This document shows, one piece after another, positions 18,528 to 26,890 of a stretch of DNA of 64,000 nt (positions are counted from its first letter, which is position 1; every line of letters starts with the position of its first letter). Source of the stretch: Halotia wernerae (lineage in GTDB: Bacteria; Cyanobacteriota; Cyanobacteriia; Cyanobacteriales; Nostocaceae); the NCBI GenBank assembly GCA_034931985.1, contig JAYGHB010000107.1:1-64000 (forward strand), given 5' to 3'. Below the pieces are notes generated by a model. It saw nothing but the letters and a program-made list of their open reading frames with translations. It searched no databases and was not told the origin of the DNA. The position numbers and the translations under genes were made by a program.

Positions 18528-19811
18528 ATGAAACTCAAATCAGTTGCTTTAGCTCTTTTATCTGTTTGTATTGCCACAGCTACTACTGCAAAAGCAGCGT
18601 CAGCCGCAACTTTATCAGTAATTGCCGATGGTCTTGATAATCCCCGAAATTTGGCATTCGGCCCTGACGGTAGTATTTATGTAACACAGAGTGGTAAAGG
18701 CGGTGATGGCAAAGACGGTAGATGTATTCCATCACCTAGCGCTGGATTTATTCCTTTATGTGCTGGTCAGAATGGTTCCTTGACCAAAATTGCTACAGAC
18801 GGTACAAAGACTGATATAGTATCCGGTCTGACTTCTTTAGCATTATCGCCCTCTGGAGAACAAGCAGCAGGGCCTGCGGACTTTAAATTTGACTCTAAAG
18901 GCAACGCTTATCTTTTAACTGGTCTTGCAGGTGATCCGAGCAATCGTGACACTATTTTAAAAGCTCCAGACTTAGGACAATTATACAAAGTAGACTTAAG
19001 CACAGGTTCTTTGACAAGTCTTGCCGATTTTGCAGCCTACGAAACCGCGTTTAATCCTGATGGCACTGATTTAATTTCTAACCCCTACGCTTTGGCAATT
19101 GAAGGTGATACTGCTTATGTAGTTGATGGGGGTGGAAATACAATATATTCTGTGGGACTAGATGGTAGTGGTATTAAAAATGTAGCTGCATTTCCTCTAA
19201 AAGTCATACCTAGAGATAAACTCGAATATCCAGACCTTGGGCCAGATGTAGATCCATTAACCCTGCCAGTAACACAACAATCAGTACCTACAGGCATTGC
19301 GATCGCTCCTGATGGTAGTTTAACAGTCAGTGAATATACTTATTTTCCTTATCCAGAAAAAGAAGCACGTCTGTTTAAAGTTGATCCTAATGATTTGTCT
19401 ATTCAGGCGATCGCTGATGGCTTTACACAACTGACTGGCGTAACTTATGATTCTGAAGGCAATTTGTATGCCTTGCAACACATTAATAGTTCCGAATGGA
19501 AAGAGATTCAACAAGGCGGTATTATCACTGGTGATATCAGTGGTTCTTTGATCAAAATATCCCCTGATGGTACTCGTGAAACTATCTGGAGTGGTAATGG
19601 ATTAGAAGCTGCTTCTGGTATAACTTATGGCCCTGATGGTAGTTTTTATATTTCCAACCGAGCCAGACTTGCCGGCACAGGACAAGTTATTAAGATTGAT
19701 CCCAACGCTAAAAGAGTTCCTGAAGCTTCTTCTACATTCGGTGTAGTAGCTGCTGCTGCTTTTGGCGCAAGTTCGCTGTTAAAGCGCAAACGTAAAGCAG
19801 AGATAGTTTAA
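18528..19811 (+). CDS. scyE: ScyE, exported beta-propeller-like protein of scytonemin synthesis
   Basis: A 427-residue paralogue of ScyD, about 100 bases downstream. The signal peptide MKLKSVALALLSVCIATATT ends at ASAA near residue 26. NHL-like repeats follow, for instance NLAFGPDGSIYVTQSGKG and ITYGPDGSFYISNRARL. The C-terminus VPEASSTFGVVAAAAFGASS, then LLKRKRKAEIV, has the PEP-CTERM layout of motif, hydrophobic stretch and basic tail. It is likely to be anchored or sorted to the cell surface by an exosortase, by inference from the motif. In N. punctiforme ScyE is required for later scytonemin steps. A hairpin lies just after the stop. Confidence 0.9.
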   Translation: MKLKSVALALLSVCIATATTAKAASAATLSVIADGLDNPRNLAFGPDGSIYVTQSGKGGDGKDGRCIPSPSAGFIPLCAGQNGSLTKIATDGTKTDIVSGLTSLALSPSGEQAAGPADFKFDSKGNAYLLTGLAGDPSNRDTILKAPDLGQLYKVDLSTGSLTSLADFAAYETAFNPDGTDLISNPYALAIEGDTAYVVDGGGNTIYSVGLDGSGIKNVAAFPLKVIPRDKLEYPDLGPDVDPLTLPVTQQSVPTGIAIAPDGSLTVSEYTYFPYPEKEARLFKVDPNDLSIQAIADGFTQLTGVTYDSEGNLYALQHINSSEWKEIQQGGIITGDISGSLIKISPDGTRETIWSGNGLEAASGITYGPDGSFYISNRARLAGTGQVIKIDPNAKRVPEASSTFGVVAAAAFGASSLLKRKRKAEIV

Positions 19812-19831
19812 TATTTCTTAACAAAATAGAA

Positions 19832-19873
19832 TGCTGCCTCAAACCAAAAGTTGAACTTAAACATGAGGCAGCA
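19832..19873 (+). terminator. Stem-loop between scyE and scyF
   Basis: TGCTGCCTCA (19832-19841) is the exact reverse complement of TGAGGCAGCA (19864-19873), with a 22-base loop, 20 bases after the scyE stop. There is no T run after it, so it is a weak terminator at best; it may instead be an RNA-processing or stability element that sets the scyE/scyF ratio. Confidence 0.5.
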
Positions 19874-19961
19874 GCCCGAAATTTAGGGTTCCCGAACTAG
19901 GACTAGGAACAAAATTAGGATTCAGCAAGAGTATACCTCATACAACCAGTACTTAAAGCTC

Positions 19962-21116
19962 ATGGGATTAATCAAGAATTTGTCAATCGGCATTCTCGGT
20001 GCTGGGTTCACAGTATTAGCAACAGCTGCTCAAGCTAAAGCTGTAACATTAACTTACGACAGAAGTATCGGCAGTCCTGGCTTCGGCCCTGGAGAGTTAT
20101 TTGTTCCCCAAGGCATAACAGTGGATGAATCTGGTAATACCCTTATCAGTAACGGTCGCGGTCTTAACCCAGACGGTAGTTTTAACCCCAACATCGGCAA
20201 CAAAGTTGAAGTATTTGATCCTCAAGGTAATTATATTGGAGCGATCGGCGAAGGCGGTAAAGGGCCTGGACAATTCGACGAGCCATCAGCACTAGAAATT
20301 GATCCTGATACTGGAAATCTCTATGTGGGTGATGTTTTTAACAATCGCGTTAACGTCTACGATCCACAGGGTAACTTTATTAACTCCTTTGGTGACTTTG
20401 GCGGTCTGATACCGGGTAGGGCTTTCTTTGGGCCATCTGGTGTGACATTTGACAAAGATGGCAATGTCTATGTAGGTGATTTTAGCGGTGACAAGATCAA
20501 TAAATACACCAAAGGCGGCGAATTGATTGGTAGTATTGGCAGTTCTGGTACTGAACCTGGACAATTTCAAGGCCCAGCAGGTATCAGAGTTTCCCCAGTC
20601 AGCGGCAATTTCTTTGTCAGTGATCAATTTAACAACCGCATTCAGGTTCTTGATCCTGAAGGGAATCCGCTATTGACATTTGGTACACAAGGTACTGGAG
20701 AGGGAGAGTTTAATCAGCCAATTGGCATCGAAGTAGACGAATTTGAGAATATCTATGTGGCTGATTCTATTAACAGCCGTGTTCAGGTATTTGATAAAGA
20801 TGGTAACTTCTTGACTGCATTCGGTAAAGCTAGTGCAGCACCACCACCCCAACTAGGTGAGCCTCCCTTTGGCGACCCCCTTGACTTGACACCAGGCACA
20901 TTCAACTGGACAGCTGGTACAAGCTACAAAGATGGCAAACTCTATGTAGGCGATTTCTTCCAAGGTCGTGTTCAAGTATTAAACGTAGAAGATAGAGCTA
21001 AAGTGCCTGAACCTAATTCAGCATTAGGTTTAGCGTTATTGGGACTTGGAGCTACTACTGTCACATTGAGAAAACGTCGTCAACAAAAGTCAGTCATTCG
21101 TTTAGAAAAAGCATAA
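19962..21116 (+). CDS. scyF: ScyF, exported NHL-repeat protein of scytonemin synthesis
   Basis: A 384-residue protein with a signal peptide (MGLIKNLSIGILGAGFTVLA, ending near AQAKA) and at least five clear NHL repeats: FVPQGITVDESGNTLISNG, then PSALEIDPDTGNLYVGDVFN, PSGVTFDKDGNVYVGDFSG, PAGIRVSPVSGNFFVSDQFN and PIGIEVDEFENIYVADSIN. They form a beta-propeller. The C-terminus VPEPNSALGLALLGLGATT with LRKRRQQ after it is a full PEP-CTERM signal. It is the last of scyABCDEF; a strong hairpin separates it from eboA. The biochemical role is not settled. Confidence 0.93.
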   Translation: MGLIKNLSIGILGAGFTVLATAAQAKAVTLTYDRSIGSPGFGPGELFVPQGITVDESGNTLISNGRGLNPDGSFNPNIGNKVEVFDPQGNYIGAIGEGGKGPGQFDEPSALEIDPDTGNLYVGDVFNNRVNVYDPQGNFINSFGDFGGLIPGRAFFGPSGVTFDKDGNVYVGDFSGDKINKYTKGGELIGSIGSSGTEPGQFQGPAGIRVSPVSGNFFVSDQFNNRIQVLDPEGNPLLTFGTQGTGEGEFNQPIGIEVDEFENIYVADSINSRVQVFDKDGNFLTAFGKASAAPPPQLGEPPFGDPLDLTPGTFNWTAGTSYKDGKLYVGDFFQGRVQVLNVEDRAKVPEPNSALGLALLGLGATTVTLRKRRQQKSVIRLEKA

Positions 21117-21153
21117 GAAAAGACTGGTGTTTAAACCAATTCCCAGTTAATTT

Positions 21154-21182
21154 TTCTCGTTCCCAGTCTTTGGGAACGAGAA
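21154..21182 (+). terminator. Perfect stem-loop between scyF and eboA
   Basis: TTCTCGTTCCC, a 7-base loop AGTCTTT, and GGGAACGAGAA form a perfect 11-bp stem 37 bases after the scyF stop and 33 before eboA. A T run lies before it rather than after it, so it would terminate transcripts from the other strand better than scy mRNA. It may be a partial terminator, a processing site or a repeat. Confidence 0.55.
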
Positions 21183-21215
21183 ACCCTCAAAGTTTATGTA
21201 AATAATTGTAATGTC

Positions 21216-21944
21216 ATGTCTGCTGTAATTAATCTAAATGTAACTAGTATTACCGACTTACTGCGTCATTGGATTTCACTGCAAGTTACTCCAGAAGCTT
21301 TTACTTGGCTAGATGAAAAGCAAGAGCAGATTGCTAGAGGTGCTAGTACGCGAGTGTTTTTTACTGCATTCAGCGCTGTGCCACGTTACACAGGTAAAAA
21401 TCAGCTGAATTTAACTCCAAAAGACTTAAAAGCAGCTTCGGCTATCCAATCAGGCTGGTTTCCTGGTAATTGGACTGTAGATCAAGCAGCTCGTACATTA
21501 CTAGTATTAGCTCTGCCACAAGCTGATGTAGAGAAATACTTGCATACCTTAGAACAAGTATTCACAACTGCCGATGTCGGAGAATTAATAGCACTATATC
21601 AAGCCTTACCTTTGCTGCCTTACCCAGAACGGTTGCGAAAACGGGCTGCTGAAGGTGTTCGCAGCAATATGATAGCAGTTTTTAATGCGATCGCTTTACA
21701 AAATCCCTATCCAGCGCAGTATTTTGATACTCTGGCGTGGAACCAGATGATATTAAAAGCTTTATTTGTCGGTAGTCCTCTGCATTTAATTCATGGTTTG
21801 GATTCTCGTGCTAATGAAGAGTTGGCGAGGATGTTAGTTGACTATGCCCATGAACGTCATAGTGCTAATCGTTCAATACCTGCTGAACTCTGGCGATTGG
21901 TGGGAGATGGGGGAATTTTATCGGGCTACGCCCCGCTTCGCTAA
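21216..21944 (+). CDS. eboA: EboA family protein
   Basis: This 242-residue soluble helical protein matches the EboA family: RHWISLQVTPEAFTWLDEK near the start, then the arginine-rich ARGASTRVFFTAFSAVPR and the conserved Trp region SGWFPGNWTVDQAART. The ebo genes are widespread next to secondary-metabolite genes; in N. punctiforme their loss blocks movement of the scytonemin monomer to the periplasm (established). The biochemical role of EboA is unknown. The last residues, GYAPLR and the stop, are encoded by an interspersed repeat (CGGGCTACGCCCCGCTTCGC), so the native end may have been altered. Confidence 0.88.
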   Translation: MSAVINLNVTSITDLLRHWISLQVTPEAFTWLDEKQEQIARGASTRVFFTAFSAVPRYTGKNQLNLTPKDLKAASAIQSGWFPGNWTVDQAARTLLVLALPQADVEKYLHTLEQVFTTADVGELIALYQALPLLPYPERLRKRAAEGVRSNMIAVFNAIALQNPYPAQYFDTLAWNQMILKALFVGSPLHLIHGLDSRANEELARMLVDYAHERHSANRSIPAELWRLVGDGGILSGYAPLR

Positions 21945-21960
21945 CACGCAGAGGCGCAAC
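21921..21960. repeat. Interspersed repeat at the 3' end of eboA
   Basis: CGGGCTACGCCCCGCTTCGC and the following TAACACGCAGAGGCGCAAC recur almost unchanged at 28068-28110 after eboD. Here the repeat enters the coding frame and supplies the eboA stop codon. Confidence 0.65.
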
Positions 21961-22008
21961 GCACCGCCAGGAATAGGCGCGTTAGCCTACATTGAATAAG
22001 AGTAAAGA

Positions 22009-22035
22009 AGGACTGAAGTCCTTACTACAAACTAA
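22009..22035. repeat. Short palindromic repeat before eboB
   Basis: AGGACTGAAGTCCT followed by TACTACAAACT is found again as AGGACTAAAGTCCT TACTACAAACT at 36841-36865 before trpD. It is an interspersed palindrome; here it ends five bases before the eboB start and so overlaps the ribosome-binding region. Confidence 0.65.
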
Positions 22036-22039
22036 AAAT

Positions 22040-22948
22040 ATGATGTATATTGATCCTCACATTCACATGAGTTCCCGCACAACTGATGATTATCAGATGA
22101 TGCAAAAGTTGGGAATTGTAGCGGTGATTGAGCCGGCTTTTTGGTTAGGACAACCCCGTACTAATATTGGCTCTTTTCAAGATTATTTCAGCAGTTTAGT
22201 TGGTTGGGAAAGATTTCGGGCTGCACAATTTGGGATTAAGCACTACTGCACAATTGGCTTAAATTCTAAAGAAGCAAATAACGAAGCTTTGGCAGAACAA
22301 GTGATGGAATTATTACCTTTGTATGCTTGCAAAGAAGGTGTAGTTGCCATTGGTGAAATTGGCTACGACGATATGACCCCAGCCGAAGATAAATATTTCC
22401 GTCTCCAGCTAGAATTGGCGAAAGAACTAAATATGTTGGTGATGATTCATACGCCTCATCGTGATAAAAAAGCGGGTACAAGTCGCAGTATGGATGTGTG
22501 TATTGAACATGGGTTAAAGCCATCACAAGTAATTGTGGATCATAACAATGAAGAGACTGTTGCAGAAGTTTTAGAGCGAGGCTTTTGGGCAGCTTTCACG
22601 ATTTACCCTAATACAAAAATGGGGAATGCCCGCATGGTAGAAGTTGTCCGCGAGTATGGCAGTAATCGCATCATTGTAGATAGTAGCGCGGATTGGGGAG
22701 TTAGCGATCCTTTGGCTGTACCTAAGACTGCCTTACTGATGTTGGAACGGGGAATTGCTGAAGCTGATGTGCAGAAAGTTTGTTATCAAAATGCTCTTAC
22801 AGCTTACAGCCAAAGTGGTCAAATGCAAGAATCCGACTGGTTGAATCCAACTCCTATCGACCAGCGACAGTTATTTAATGATAATTCCGTACTGCGAGGA
22901 CAACAACCATTAGTAGAGTCGCGCCATGATTACGCCTTAATTGAATGA
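22040..22948 (+). CDS. eboB: EboB, TatD-like metal-dependent hydrolase
   Basis: A TatD/amidohydrolase TIM-barrel protein. The metal ligands are visible: DPHIHMSSRTTDDYQ at the N-terminus (H-x-H), Glu in AIGEIGYDDM, His in VMIHTPHRD, His in VIVDHNNEETV and Asp in IIVDSSADWG. I start it at ATG 22040 (MMYIDPHIHM, 302 residues) since this is where the conserved sequence begins; an open frame from TTG 21992 reads through repeat DNA. It overlaps eboC by 4 bases (ATGA), so the two are translationally coupled. Ebo proteins support export of the scytonemin precursor; the substrate of EboB is unknown. Confidence 0.9.
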   Translation: MMYIDPHIHMSSRTTDDYQMMQKLGIVAVIEPAFWLGQPRTNIGSFQDYFSSLVGWERFRAAQFGIKHYCTIGLNSKEANNEALAEQVMELLPLYACKEGVVAIGEIGYDDMTPAEDKYFRLQLELAKELNMLVMIHTPHRDKKAGTSRSMDVCIEHGLKPSQVIVDHNNEETVAEVLERGFWAAFTIYPNTKMGNARMVEVVREYGSNRIIVDSSADWGVSDPLAVPKTALLMLERGIAEADVQKVCYQNALTAYSQSGQMQESDWLNPTPIDQRQLFNDNSVLRGQQPLVESRHDYALIE

Positions 22949-23862
22949 GAATTATGAACACTGCAACATCAACTTCCTACCGCTGGTGGGCATATCTGCA
23001 ATTGATGCGGCCTGCCAATATTATCACTGCATGGGCAGATATTATGGCTGGCTTTGCTGCTTCGGGGTATTTTGTTCTCAATCATCAGTTCAATTTAATT
23101 CCACTGCTTTGGTTGCTATTAGCTACTACTGGTTTATACGGTGGAGGGATTGTATTTAATGATGTTTTTGATACCAAATTAGATGCCCAAGAACGTCCAG
23201 AGCGACCAATTCCCAGTGGTAGAGCGTCTCGAAACGGGGCAACTTTACTTGGTGGTATGCTTTTGAGTGTAGGTGTAGCCGCAGCTGCTCAAGTCTCTTG
23301 GTTAAGTGCTACTGTGGCGATCGCGATCGCGTCTTTTGCTCTGTTGTATGATGCGTTTGGTAAGCATCACCCTATTTTTGGCCCCATCAATATGGGAATT
23401 TGCCGTGGAGGTAACTTATTACTGGGTGCAAGTATCTTGCCAATGGCACTCAGAGAATATTGGTTTTTAGCTTTGATTCCCATAGTATATATTGCTGCAA
23501 TTACCATCCTCAGTCGGGGTGAAGTACACGGGGCAAAGCTGAATACTGCCTTAGTAGCGCTATCGCTAATTGTCATAGTCATTGCCGGACTTTTAGGGTT
23601 AGGGCTGTTACCAGATTATCAAGTCCTCACAGCATTACCGTTTGTAGTTGTGTTCGCTGTGCGGGTGTTGTTTCCTTTTATCAAAGCAGTACGCGAACCT
23701 ACCCCAGAACAAATCCGTATTGCAGTCAAAGCTGGAATTTTATCACTGATTGTCTTAGATAGTACTGTGGCTGCGGGTTTTGCAGGTTTACTCTATGGGT
23801 TGCTAGTTCTGGGTCTGCTACCAATTTCCATAAAACTGGCACAAGTATTTGCAGTGACTTAA
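22945..23862 (+). CDS. eboC: EboC, UbiA-type prenyltransferase-like membrane protein
   Basis: A 305-residue membrane protein with eight or nine hydrophobic segments and the UbiA motif GGGIVFNDVFDTKLDAQERP (N-D-xx-D; about 66-85), which binds prenyl diphosphate through magnesium. The second acidic motif is less clear: the region SFALLYDAFGKHHP stands in its place. The N-terminal LMRPANIITAWADIMAG is typical. It starts at ATG 22945 inside the eboB stop. UbiA enzymes move prenyl groups to aromatic acceptors; in the Ebo system a lipid-linked carrier for metabolite export has been proposed but not shown. Confidence 0.9.
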   Translation: MRIMNTATSTSYRWWAYLQLMRPANIITAWADIMAGFAASGYFVLNHQFNLIPLLWLLLATTGLYGGGIVFNDVFDTKLDAQERPERPIPSGRASRNGATLLGGMLLSVGVAAAAQVSWLSATVAIAIASFALLYDAFGKHHPIFGPINMGICRGGNLLLGASILPMALREYWFLALIPIVYIAAITILSRGEVHGAKLNTALVALSLIVIVIAGLLGLGLLPDYQVLTALPFVVVFAVRVLFPFIKAVREPTPEQIRIAVKAGILSLIVLDSTVAAGFAGLLYGLLVLGLLPISIKLAQVFAVT

Positions 23863-23956
23863 AGCATAAATTTTACAATTTGGACTGATATGTATTGGCG
23901 ATGTCTTAAGTAATAAAGCCAACGTCTTCAAGGTGCTTCTAGGAAATTAATAGCTC

Positions 23957-25246
23957 ATGCACATTCTGATTTATTCTTACAACTATCATCCAGAGCCGAT
24001 TGGAATTGCGCCCTTGATGACCGAACTAGCAGAAGGGCTGGTAGAGCGAGGTCATGAAGTAAGGGTAATTACAGGAATGCCTAATTATCCTCAGCGCCAG
24101 ATTTACGACGGCTACCGTGGTAAGTTGTATGTTACTGAACAAAAAAATGGCGTTAAGATTCAACGCAGCTACTTACGAATAAAATCTAAACCCAACCTCA
24201 TAGACCGACTGTTATTAGAATTAAGCTTTGTCTTTACAAGTTTGCCACAAGCCCTAAAGGGCGAACGACCTGATGTAATTCTCTTAACAGTACCACCGCT
24301 ACTAGTTTGTTTACCTGCAACTTTACTCGGTTGGTTATACAACTGCCCAGTAGTATTAAATGTGCAAGATATTCTTCCTGAAGCGGCTGTACGTGTAGGA
24401 CTAATCAAAAATAAATTAATAATTCGGGCTTTTGAAACTTTAGAAAAATTTGCTTATCGTACTGCCCATACTATTAGCGTGATTGCCGATGGTTTTGTGG
24501 ATAATTTAGTCCAAAAGAATGTACCTGCAAATAAAATTGCCTGTATTCCCAATTGGGTAAATCTTAATTTCGTTAAGCCTTTATCGAAGCAGAATAACTC
24601 TTGGAAAAGCGCCCATCAATTAGATGATAAATTTGTGGTGCTTTATTCCGGTAATATTGCTCTCACCCAAGGTTTGGAGACAGTTGTAGAAGCAGCAGTT
24701 CGTTTGCTTCATATTAAAGACATTGCTTTTGTGATTGCTGGAGAATCGAAAGCGCTGGAAAGATTGCAGCAACATTGTCTGACTTGTGGAGCAGATAATG
24801 TTTTGCTAGTGCCTTTACAACCGCGAGAAAAACTACCACAAATGTTAGCAGCAGCAGACGTGGGTTTGATTGTACAAAAGCGCAATGTGATTTCTTTTAA
24901 TATGCCTTCAAAAATACCGCTGTTGCTAGCTAGTGGTCGTCCAATTGTAGGTTCAGTTCCCGCCACTGGTACTGCTGCTAAAGCTATTCAACAAAGTGGT
25001 GGCGGCTTAGTTGTTGAACCAGAGTCACCCGAATCTTTGGCAAATGCAGTGCAGAATTTATATGCTAATCCGGCTTTAGCAGCGCAGCTTGGTGACAAAG
25101 GCAGAAAGTTTGCAGTTAAAAACTATGCCTTTGAACAAGCGCTGGATAGTTATGAACAGTTATTTACTGATGTTATTGCTAACCGAGCTAAAAATTTGGA
25201 TATTTTGCCTAAATTCATTTCCAAGGAATCACTTGCTGATATTTGA
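23957..25246 (+). CDS. Family 4-type glycosyltransferase (WcaI-like)
   Basis: A 429-residue GT-B glycosyltransferase. The N-terminus LIYSYNYHPEPIGIAPLMTE, with NYPQ downstream, resembles WcaI-type colanic acid transferases. The donor domain contains VVLYSGNIALTQGLETV and QPREKLPQMLAAADVGLIVQ. A glycosyltransferase is found at this place in the N. punctiforme scytonemin locus (NpR1270), so it belongs to the cluster. It might glycosylate scytonemin or a sheath component; deletion data I recall do not fix a role. It sits between eboC and tyrA. Confidence 0.88.
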   Translation: MHILIYSYNYHPEPIGIAPLMTELAEGLVERGHEVRVITGMPNYPQRQIYDGYRGKLYVTEQKNGVKIQRSYLRIKSKPNLIDRLLLELSFVFTSLPQALKGERPDVILLTVPPLLVCLPATLLGWLYNCPVVLNVQDILPEAAVRVGLIKNKLIIRAFETLEKFAYRTAHTISVIADGFVDNLVQKNVPANKIACIPNWVNLNFVKPLSKQNNSWKSAHQLDDKFVVLYSGNIALTQGLETVVEAAVRLLHIKDIAFVIAGESKALERLQQHCLTCGADNVLLVPLQPREKLPQMLAAADVGLIVQKRNVISFNMPSKIPLLLASGRPIVGSVPATGTAAKAIQQSGGGLVVEPESPESLANAVQNLYANPALAAQLGDKGRKFAVKNYAFEQALDSYEQLFTDVIANRAKNLDILPKFISKESLADI

Positions 25247-25264
25247 AAATTGGGGACAGAAAAA

Positions 25265-26083
25265 ATGCCTTTGAAAGCCATCGCCCTTAAGCCTGAATTA
25301 GTAAATCATGTCAGACCCCGAAGAGTTACCATCATCGGTGGGTGTGGTAGGATGGGAAGATTATTTAAAGAGCAACTTTCGGCAATAGGTCATAACGTTA
25401 GTGTTCTTGAACAAGAAGATTGGGAGGATGCAGAACAACTGTTGAGTCCAGCAGAACTGGTGTTAGTATCTGTTCCCATTGCATATACAGTTGATGTTAT
25501 TAAAAGTGCAGCTAGATATTTAACTCCAACTACAGCTTTGTGTGATATCACAAGTATTAAAACACAGCCAACTCAAGCAATGCTCGAATCTCATTGTGGG
25601 CCTGTTATGGGACTACATCCGATGTTTGGGCCAAATATCACATCGTTTTTGCAGCAAAAAGTGGTAGTATGTCCAGGACGAAATGATGATTCATTTCAAT
25701 GGTTACTAGACTTGATTAAAAGTCAGGGGGGAGAGTTAATTGTTTGCACGCCTGAAGAACACGACGAAATGATGGTTGTTATTCAAGCGACGCAGCACTT
25801 TTGTAGATTTAGTATTGGCGTTTTTTTTGCAGCAGTAAATATTGATATAGACCGGAGTTTAACAATGTCAACTCCTAGCTATCGCCAAGAAATTGATATT
25901 CTTAAACGTTTGTTTGCTCAAAATCCTAATTTATGTGTTGACATCATGTTAGCTTCGGAAGAAAGTTGTCAAGCAATTAGTTCTTTAGCTGATAATTATA
26001 GCCGCTTAGCAAGATTAGTGGCTAAAAAAGATAGAGTTGCATTAATTGAAGAGTTTGAAAATACTCAAAGGTTTTTTGAATAG
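25265..26083 (+). CDS. tyrA: TyrA-like prephenate/arogenate dehydrogenase
   Basis: A 272-residue protein from ATG 25265 (an open frame from TTG 25250 exists but lacks support). The Rossmann motif VTIIGGCGRMGRLFKEQL (about 21-38) binds NAD(P), and GLHPMFGPNITSF matches the prephenate dehydrogenase active-site loop with its His. It catalyses oxidative decarboxylation in tyrosine formation, giving p-hydroxyphenylpyruvate (from prephenate), the other ScyA substrate. The scytonemin locus keeps a private copy, so substrate supply is co-regulated. No ACT domain is visible, which suggests weak or no feedback control by Tyr. Confidence 0.9.
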   Translation: MPLKAIALKPELVNHVRPRRVTIIGGCGRMGRLFKEQLSAIGHNVSVLEQEDWEDAEQLLSPAELVLVSVPIAYTVDVIKSAARYLTPTTALCDITSIKTQPTQAMLESHCGPVMGLHPMFGPNITSFLQQKVVVCPGRNDDSFQWLLDLIKSQGGELIVCTPEEHDEMMVVIQATQHFCRFSIGVFFAAVNIDIDRSLTMSTPSYRQEIDILKRLFAQNPNLCVDIMLASEESCQAISSLADNYSRLARLVAKKDRVALIEEFENTQRFFE

Positions 26084-26251
26084 AAAATCAATAAGTATAT
26101 GGGTGATTTATTTAAGATCTAAATAAGTTGTATTATTTTTTAACAAACCGCAGAGACGCGGAGTACACAGAGAAAAGAATCAAGAGAGGTTTTCATGATA
26201 GAGGCAAAGAAATCTATACCTGAGCAAAATGAGAATTGCCATAAATAAATT

Positions 26252-26890
26252 ATGTTAATCGACATTTTTCATGATACTGTTTGCCCCTGGTGTCGAATTG
26301 GTAAAAAGCATCTTTTTGATGCTCTGGCACAATGGCAATCAGAAACAGTACAAATCGACTGGCATCCTTTTCTTCTCGATGATACTGTTCCTAATTCTGG
26401 GTATGAATTTCGTAGCTTTATGCAAACAAGAAAAAGTATTGGAGTTGAAGAACTTCAGTATATGTTTGACTATGCGCGACTAGTAGGGGAGGCTGCTGGA
26501 GTTAAGCTAGATTTTAATAAAATCCGTTTGGCTGTTAATACTAAACTTTCCCATCGATTAATTGCTTTAGCACCAAAAAACGTAAAAAACCATATTGTAG
26601 AAGCAATTTATCAAGCTTACTTTGAAGACGGTTTGAACATCGGAGATATTGATGTTTTGGTCACCATTGGTACAGCCTATCAAATGGGTGCTATGGAATT
26701 ACGATCGCAGTTAAATAATGATGTTGCAATTCAGGCAATTGTAGCTGAATCAACGTTAGTGCGATCGCATGGTATTACCAGTGTGCCTTTCTTTATTATC
26801 AACAACAAAGTTAAGGTGAATGGTTCTCACTCTGTTGAGGGTTTTCTCCAAGCTTTGAATACTGCTGCACTTCAGGATATAAAAAGATGA
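26252..26890 (+). CDS. dsbA: DsbA/FrnE-like thioredoxin-fold oxidoreductase
   Basis: A 212-residue protein with the redox motif CPWC (DTVCPWCRIGKKHLF, about 8-22) in a DsbA-type thioredoxin fold with a long helical insert, and the cis-Pro loop GITSVPFFIIN near 175. There is no signal peptide, so it should be cytoplasmic, like FrnE proteins. A dsbA-annotated gene occupies this place in the N. punctiforme scytonemin locus. Its substrate is unknown. Its stop overlaps the start of eboD by 4 bases (ATGA), so they are coupled. Confidence 0.9.
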   Translation: MLIDIFHDTVCPWCRIGKKHLFDALAQWQSETVQIDWHPFLLDDTVPNSGYEFRSFMQTRKSIGVEELQYMFDYARLVGEAAGVKLDFNKIRLAVNTKLSHRLIALAPKNVKNHIVEAIYQAYFEDGLNIGDIDVLVTIGTAYQMGAMELRSQLNNDVAIQAIVAESTLVRSHGITSVPFFIINNKVKVNGSHSVEGFLQALNTAALQDIKR

